A stretch of DNA of 64,000 nt, from assembly GCF_003634455.1 (NCBI RefSeq), contig NZ_RBLC01000001.1, positions 496,001 through 560,000 of the forward strand, read 5' to 3'. The translations under genes were made by a program, and so were the position numbers. The notes under the pieces were generated by a model. The model had not been told where the DNA came from and made no database searches. It worked only from the letters and a program-made list of their open reading frames with translations. The stretch comes from Flavobacterium endophyticum. Lineage in GTDB: Bacteria; Bacteroidota; Bacteroidia; Flavobacteriales; Flavobacteriaceae. Shown one piece after another: positions 61,292-64,000 of this stretch; the first letter of the stretch is position 1; each line of letters begins with the position of its first letter.

Positions 61292-62191
61292 ATGACAAAA
61301 GCGATTAAGAAACAAGCATTAGGAAGAGGTTTATCAGCATTGCTAAAAGATCCTGAAAACGACATCAAGTCGGTTGAGGACAAAAATGCAGATAAAGTTG
61401 TAGGCAATATTATTGAGCTTGAAATTGATGCTATTGAAATAAATCCGTTTCAGCCGAGAACTAATTTCAATGAAGAATCGCTTCAGGAATTGGCTACTTC
61501 TATTAAAGAATTAGGCGTTATTCAGCCCATAACCGTACGTAAATTAGACTTTAATAAATTCCAGCTGATATCTGGAGAAAGAAGGCTCCGCGCTTCTAAA
61601 TTAGCCGGACTGACTTCTGTTCCTGCTTATATCAGAATTGCCAACGACAATGAATCTTTGGTAATGGCATTGGTAGAAAATATCCAGCGCCACGACCTTG
61701 ATCCGATTGAGATTGCGTTGTCTTACCAACGATTGATTGACGAAATTCAATTGACTCAAGAGCAGATGAGCGACCGTGTTGGAAAAAAACGTTCGACAAT
61801 TGCAAACTACCTTAGACTATTAAAATTGGATCCGATTATCCAAACCGGAATTCGCGATGGCTTTATATCTATGGGTCATGGCCGTGCTATCATCAATATC
61901 GAAGATCAGGACATCCAGGCCGATATCTACCAAAAAATCGTAAGTCAAAATCTTTCTGTAAGGGAAACTGAGACGTTAGTTAAAAATTATCAGGAAAGCC
62001 TAAAACCGGCTGCACCTAAACCAGCTAAAGGAACAGCTTTCACAATCGATGAATCTGAAAAGAAAGTAATCGGAAACTATTTCGGCACAAAAGTAGATGT
62101 GAAAGTGGCCGGAAATGGCAAAGGAAAAATCACTATTCCGTTCCATTCAGAAGAAGATTTCAACCGAATTATCAAATTAATCAAAGGTTAG
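61292..62191 (+). CDS. parB: Chromosome-partitioning protein ParB (Spo0J)
   Basis: A 299-aa protein. N-terminal KKQALGRGLSALL is the ParA-stimulating peptide region. The ParB/Srx CTPase domain shows NPFQPRTNF, IKELGVIQPITVRKL and GERRLRASKLAG, and ALVENIQRHDLDPIEIALSY continues it. An HTH follows (LTQEQMSDRVGKKRSTIANY), and the C-terminus is a dimerisation domain. The start is ATG 61292; an in-frame extension into parA is not used. Candidate parS sites are not seen inside the window by eye. Confidence 0.95.
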   Translation: MTKAIKKQALGRGLSALLKDPENDIKSVEDKNADKVVGNIIELEIDAIEINPFQPRTNFNEESLQELATSIKELGVIQPITVRKLDFNKFQLISGERRLRASKLAGLTSVPAYIRIANDNESLVMALVENIQRHDLDPIEIALSYQRLIDEIQLTQEQMSDRVGKKRSTIANYLRLLKLDPIIQTGIRDGFISMGHGRAIINIEDQDIQADIYQKIVSQNLSVRETETLVKNYQESLKPAAPKPAKGTAFTIDESEKKVIGNYFGTKVDVKVAGNGKGKITIPFHSEEDFNRIIKLIKG

Positions 62192-62751
62192 TGAACAAGT
62201 TAATTTCCATATTTTTTTTCTTTTTCCTAATCGGAAGTACTCCAGCAATAGCGCAGGAAGAATTGAATATTGTCGTACAAGACAGCATCAAGGGAGAAGA
62301 AATCAATCCCTTAGCACCTTCAAAGGCGGCTTTTTATTCCGCTATACTTCCAGGACTTGGACAGGCCTACAATAAAAAATATTGGAAAATCCCTATCGTA
62401 TATGCGGCATTGGGAACCGGAATTGGAATCTACGCCTACAACAACAAGAACTATCATAAGTATAGAGACGAGTACAAAAGGCGTCTAAATGGCACAGAAG
62501 ATCCAAACGGAAAATTATCCAATTTAACCGATTCGCAGCTGATTTCTGCGCAAAAGCAATTTCAAAAAAACAGAGATCTTTCGCTGATTGTTACCGTAGG
62601 CCTTTACATCTTGAATATTGTCGAAGCCAATGTTGATGCGCATCTTTTGCAATTCAACGTCAGCGAAAAGCTAACACTTAAGCCAGACATCTACCAAAAC
62701 GATTTGAATTACAAAAAAAATGTCGGGCTGACATTAAACTACAATTTTTAA
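62191..62751 (+). CDS. DUF5683 domain membrane protein
   Basis: A 186-aa protein starting with GTG that overlaps the last base of parB's stop codon (TAG-TG). A signal or anchor (residues 1-20) is followed by APSKAAFYSAILPGLGQAYN and KKYWKIPIVYAALGTGIGIYA, the DUF5683 hallmark, then further helices with VGLYILNIVEANVDAHL and a beta-like end LTLNYNF. Function unknown, but its place between parB and dapB is conserved in Bacteroidota as I know it. Confidence 0.88.
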   Translation: MNKLISIFFFFFLIGSTPAIAQEELNIVVQDSIKGEEINPLAPSKAAFYSAILPGLGQAYNKKYWKIPIVYAALGTGIGIYAYNNKNYHKYRDEYKRRLNGTEDPNGKLSNLTDSQLISAQKQFQKNRDLSLIVTVGLYILNIVEANVDAHLLQFNVSEKLTLKPDIYQNDLNYKKNVGLTLNYNF

Positions 62752-62760
62752 TTTCACAGC

Positions 62761-63462
62761 ATGAAAATAGCACTTTTGGGATACGGCAAAATGGGAAAAG
62801 TGATCGAAAGAATAGCTTTAGAAAGAGGCCATGAAATTGTCCTGAGAAAATCCGGAAAAGACACATTTGAAGGATTGGAACATGCCGATGTTGCCATAGA
62901 TTTCAGTATTCCTGATGCAGCAGTAAGTAATATTTCAACTTGCCTTGACAACAATATACCCGTAATTTCCGGAACCACAGGCTGGCTTGAAAATTATGAT
63001 AAAATGGTCGCTTTATGCCAAGAAAAAAATGGCGCTTTCATATATGGTTCTAATTTTAGCTTGGGCGTAAATATATTCTTCCAGCTAAACGATTATCTGG
63101 CCAAAATCATGTCAAACATCGGACAGTATAAAGTAGCCATGGAAGAGGTACACCATACTCAAAAACTAGATGCTCCAAGCGGTACCGCAATTACTTTGGC
63201 CAAAGGAATCATTGATAATTCGGACTATTCAAGCTGGGCTTTGGAAAATGCCAAAGACGATGAAATTTTGATTGATGCCAAAAGAATCGAAAATGTTCCT
63301 GGAACCCATAGCGTTTTTTACAACTCGGATGTCGACACTATAGAAATCAAGCATATTGCGCACAATCGCGAAGGTTTCGCTTTGGGCGCCGTGGTTGCCG
63401 CAGAATGGATTCAAGGAAAAAAAGGAGTTTTTACGATGAAAGATGTTCTTGATTTAAAGTAA
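62761..63462 (+). CDS. dapB: 4-hydroxy-tetrahydrodipicolinate reductase
   Basis: A 233-aa enzyme of lysine/diaminopimelate synthesis. Motifs are GYGKMGKVIERIA (dinucleotide), AIDFSIPDAAV, PVISGTTGW, NFSLGVNIFF and the substrate/catalytic EEVHHTQKLDAPSGTAI. It is shorter than the E. coli enzyme (273 aa), which is normal for this group. It starts nine bases after DUF5683 and precedes lepB by 44 bases. Confidence 0.96.
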   Translation: MKIALLGYGKMGKVIERIALERGHEIVLRKSGKDTFEGLEHADVAIDFSIPDAAVSNISTCLDNNIPVISGTTGWLENYDKMVALCQEKNGAFIYGSNFSLGVNIFFQLNDYLAKIMSNIGQYKVAMEEVHHTQKLDAPSGTAITLAKGIIDNSDYSSWALENAKDDEILIDAKRIENVPGTHSVFYNSDVDTIEIKHIAHNREGFALGAVVAAEWIQGKKGVFTMKDVLDLK

Positions 63463-63506
63463 CAAATCTTCCTCACAACAGACATATACATTAAAAATAT
63501 TCAAAG

Positions 63507-64000
63507 ATGACACTAACACAATGGTTTATATTTTTCCTCATCCTGCAAGTCGTGCATTTCTTAGGAACATGGAAATTGTATCAAAAAGCAGGAAGACAAG
63601 CTTGGGAAGCTGCAATTCCGATTTATAACGCTATCATCTTGATGAAAATCATAAACCGCCCGAAATGGTGGGTTATCTTGCTTTTCGTTCCGATTGTAAA
63701 CTTGATTATGTTTCCGGTAGTATGGGTTGAAACATTGAGAAGTTTCGGAAAAAACACAACTCTAGATACAGCTTTAGGAGTACTTACATTAGGACTTTAC
63801 ATTTATTACATCAACTATACACAAGATGTAAAATACATCGAAAACAGAAGCCTGCACCCGAAAAACAAGACTGCTGATACGGTCAGCTCTTTGTTATTTG
63901 CCGTTGTAGTGGCAACTCTAGTCCATACTTACGTAATGCAGCCTTTTACGATTCCGACAGGATCTTTAGAAAAAACACTTTTGGTTGGCGACTTCTTATT
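63507..64000 (+). CDS. lepB: Signal peptidase I, N-terminal part (cut by window end)
   Basis: ATG 63507 opens a frame that is still open at the window edge (164 full codons). The first 120 residues hold several extra membrane helices (TQWFIFFLILQVVHFLGTW, KWWVILLFVPIVNLIMFPV), a flavobacterial form. The signal peptidase box begins at VVATLVHTYVMQPFTIP with TGSLEKTLLVGDF, where the Ser of TGSL is the expected nucleophile (SGSM in E. coli). The catalytic Lys is beyond the window. Confidence 0.92.
   Translation, partial: MTLTQWFIFFLILQVVHFLGTWKLYQKAGRQAWEAAIPIYNAIILMKIINRPKWWVILLFVPIVNLIMFPVVWVETLRSFGKNTTLDTALGVLTLGLYIYYINYTQDVKYIENRSLHPKNKTADTVSSLLFAVVVATLVHTYVMQPFTIPTGSLEKTLLVGDFL

Overview
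The window looks like a chromosomal stretch of a Flavobacterium-type organism (class Flavobacteriia, Bacteroidota). The evidence is the AT-rich intergenic DNA, the many promoters of the Bacteroidota form TTG-N17/23-TAnnTTTG, the lack of Shine-Dalgarno sequences, a protein with a type IX secretion C-terminal sorting domain, lipoproteins with an acidic stretch after the lipobox cysteine, and typical flavobacterial families (DUF3667, GIN-domain proteins, DUF5683, a signal peptidase with extra N-terminal membrane segments). I see no phage, integrative element, CRISPR array or rRNA. The only RNA gene I found is tRNA-Pro(UGG) near 48.6 kb.

Region by region. 0-8.2 kb is a loose set of accessory genes: a nitronate monooxygenase, small secreted or membrane proteins, lipoproteins, a degenerate tandem-repeat patch at 6.9-7.1 kb, and a lipoprotein with a six-cysteine hydrophobic tail followed at once by a 51-residue membrane protein. 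8.4-12.7 kb holds two overlapping GNAT acetyltransferases, a cell-wall amidase and an Na+/H+ antiporter. 12.8-17.2 kb (minus) has a GlcD-type FAD oxidase, DoxX and two MFS exporters. These are divergent from an Rrf2 regulator and an NAD(P)-binding protein that share a palindromic operator candidate. 18.6-24.8 kb has MeaB, a MATE exporter, an outer-membrane barrel protein and a class III-like PPK2. 24.9-28.6 kb is an ECF sigma factor followed by an unusual anti-sigma-like/carboxypeptidase-regulatory/TonB-plug/vWA fusion protein.

28.6-41.9 kb contains a PAS histidine kinase, an ABC-F protein, an AI-2E permease and a six-gene minus-strand cluster: ABC exporter pair, sigma-54 response regulator without an HTH, half-helicase with degenerate motifs, DUF2007, GNAT. 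It continues with dnaJ-grpE, a YceI lipoprotein, a TIGR01777 epimerase and a DUF4442 thioesterase-like gene. 42.1-47.4 kb is an envelope-stress-like cluster with DUF4870, PadR, PspC and three GIN-domain proteins. 47.4-52.4 kb carries trxB divergent from tRNA-Pro, a DUF6624 protein, two decayed genes (a frameshifted paralogue of the 2.1 kb gene and an SRPBCC remnant), and a second ABC-F gene with a leader.

52.5-64 kb is core metabolism and cell cycle: udk, an FtsB/DivIC-like protein, methylmalonyl-CoA mutase small and large subunits (MeaB, their partner, lies 34 kb away), YciI- and VOC-like proteins, a 2,4-dienoyl-CoA reductase-type SDR, a T9SS cargo protein, and the conserved run parA-parB-DUF5683-dapB-lepB. 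The last gene is cut by the window end.

Most of the window is ordinary core genome. The observations I would follow first are the cysteine-rich lipoprotein pair at 7.3-8.1 kb, the sigma/vWA fusion locus at 25 kb, the Rrf2 operator pair at 17.4-17.8 kb, the degenerate half-helicase next to an HTH-less sigma-54 activator at 33.5-35.3 kb, and the repeat patch at 6.9 kb.
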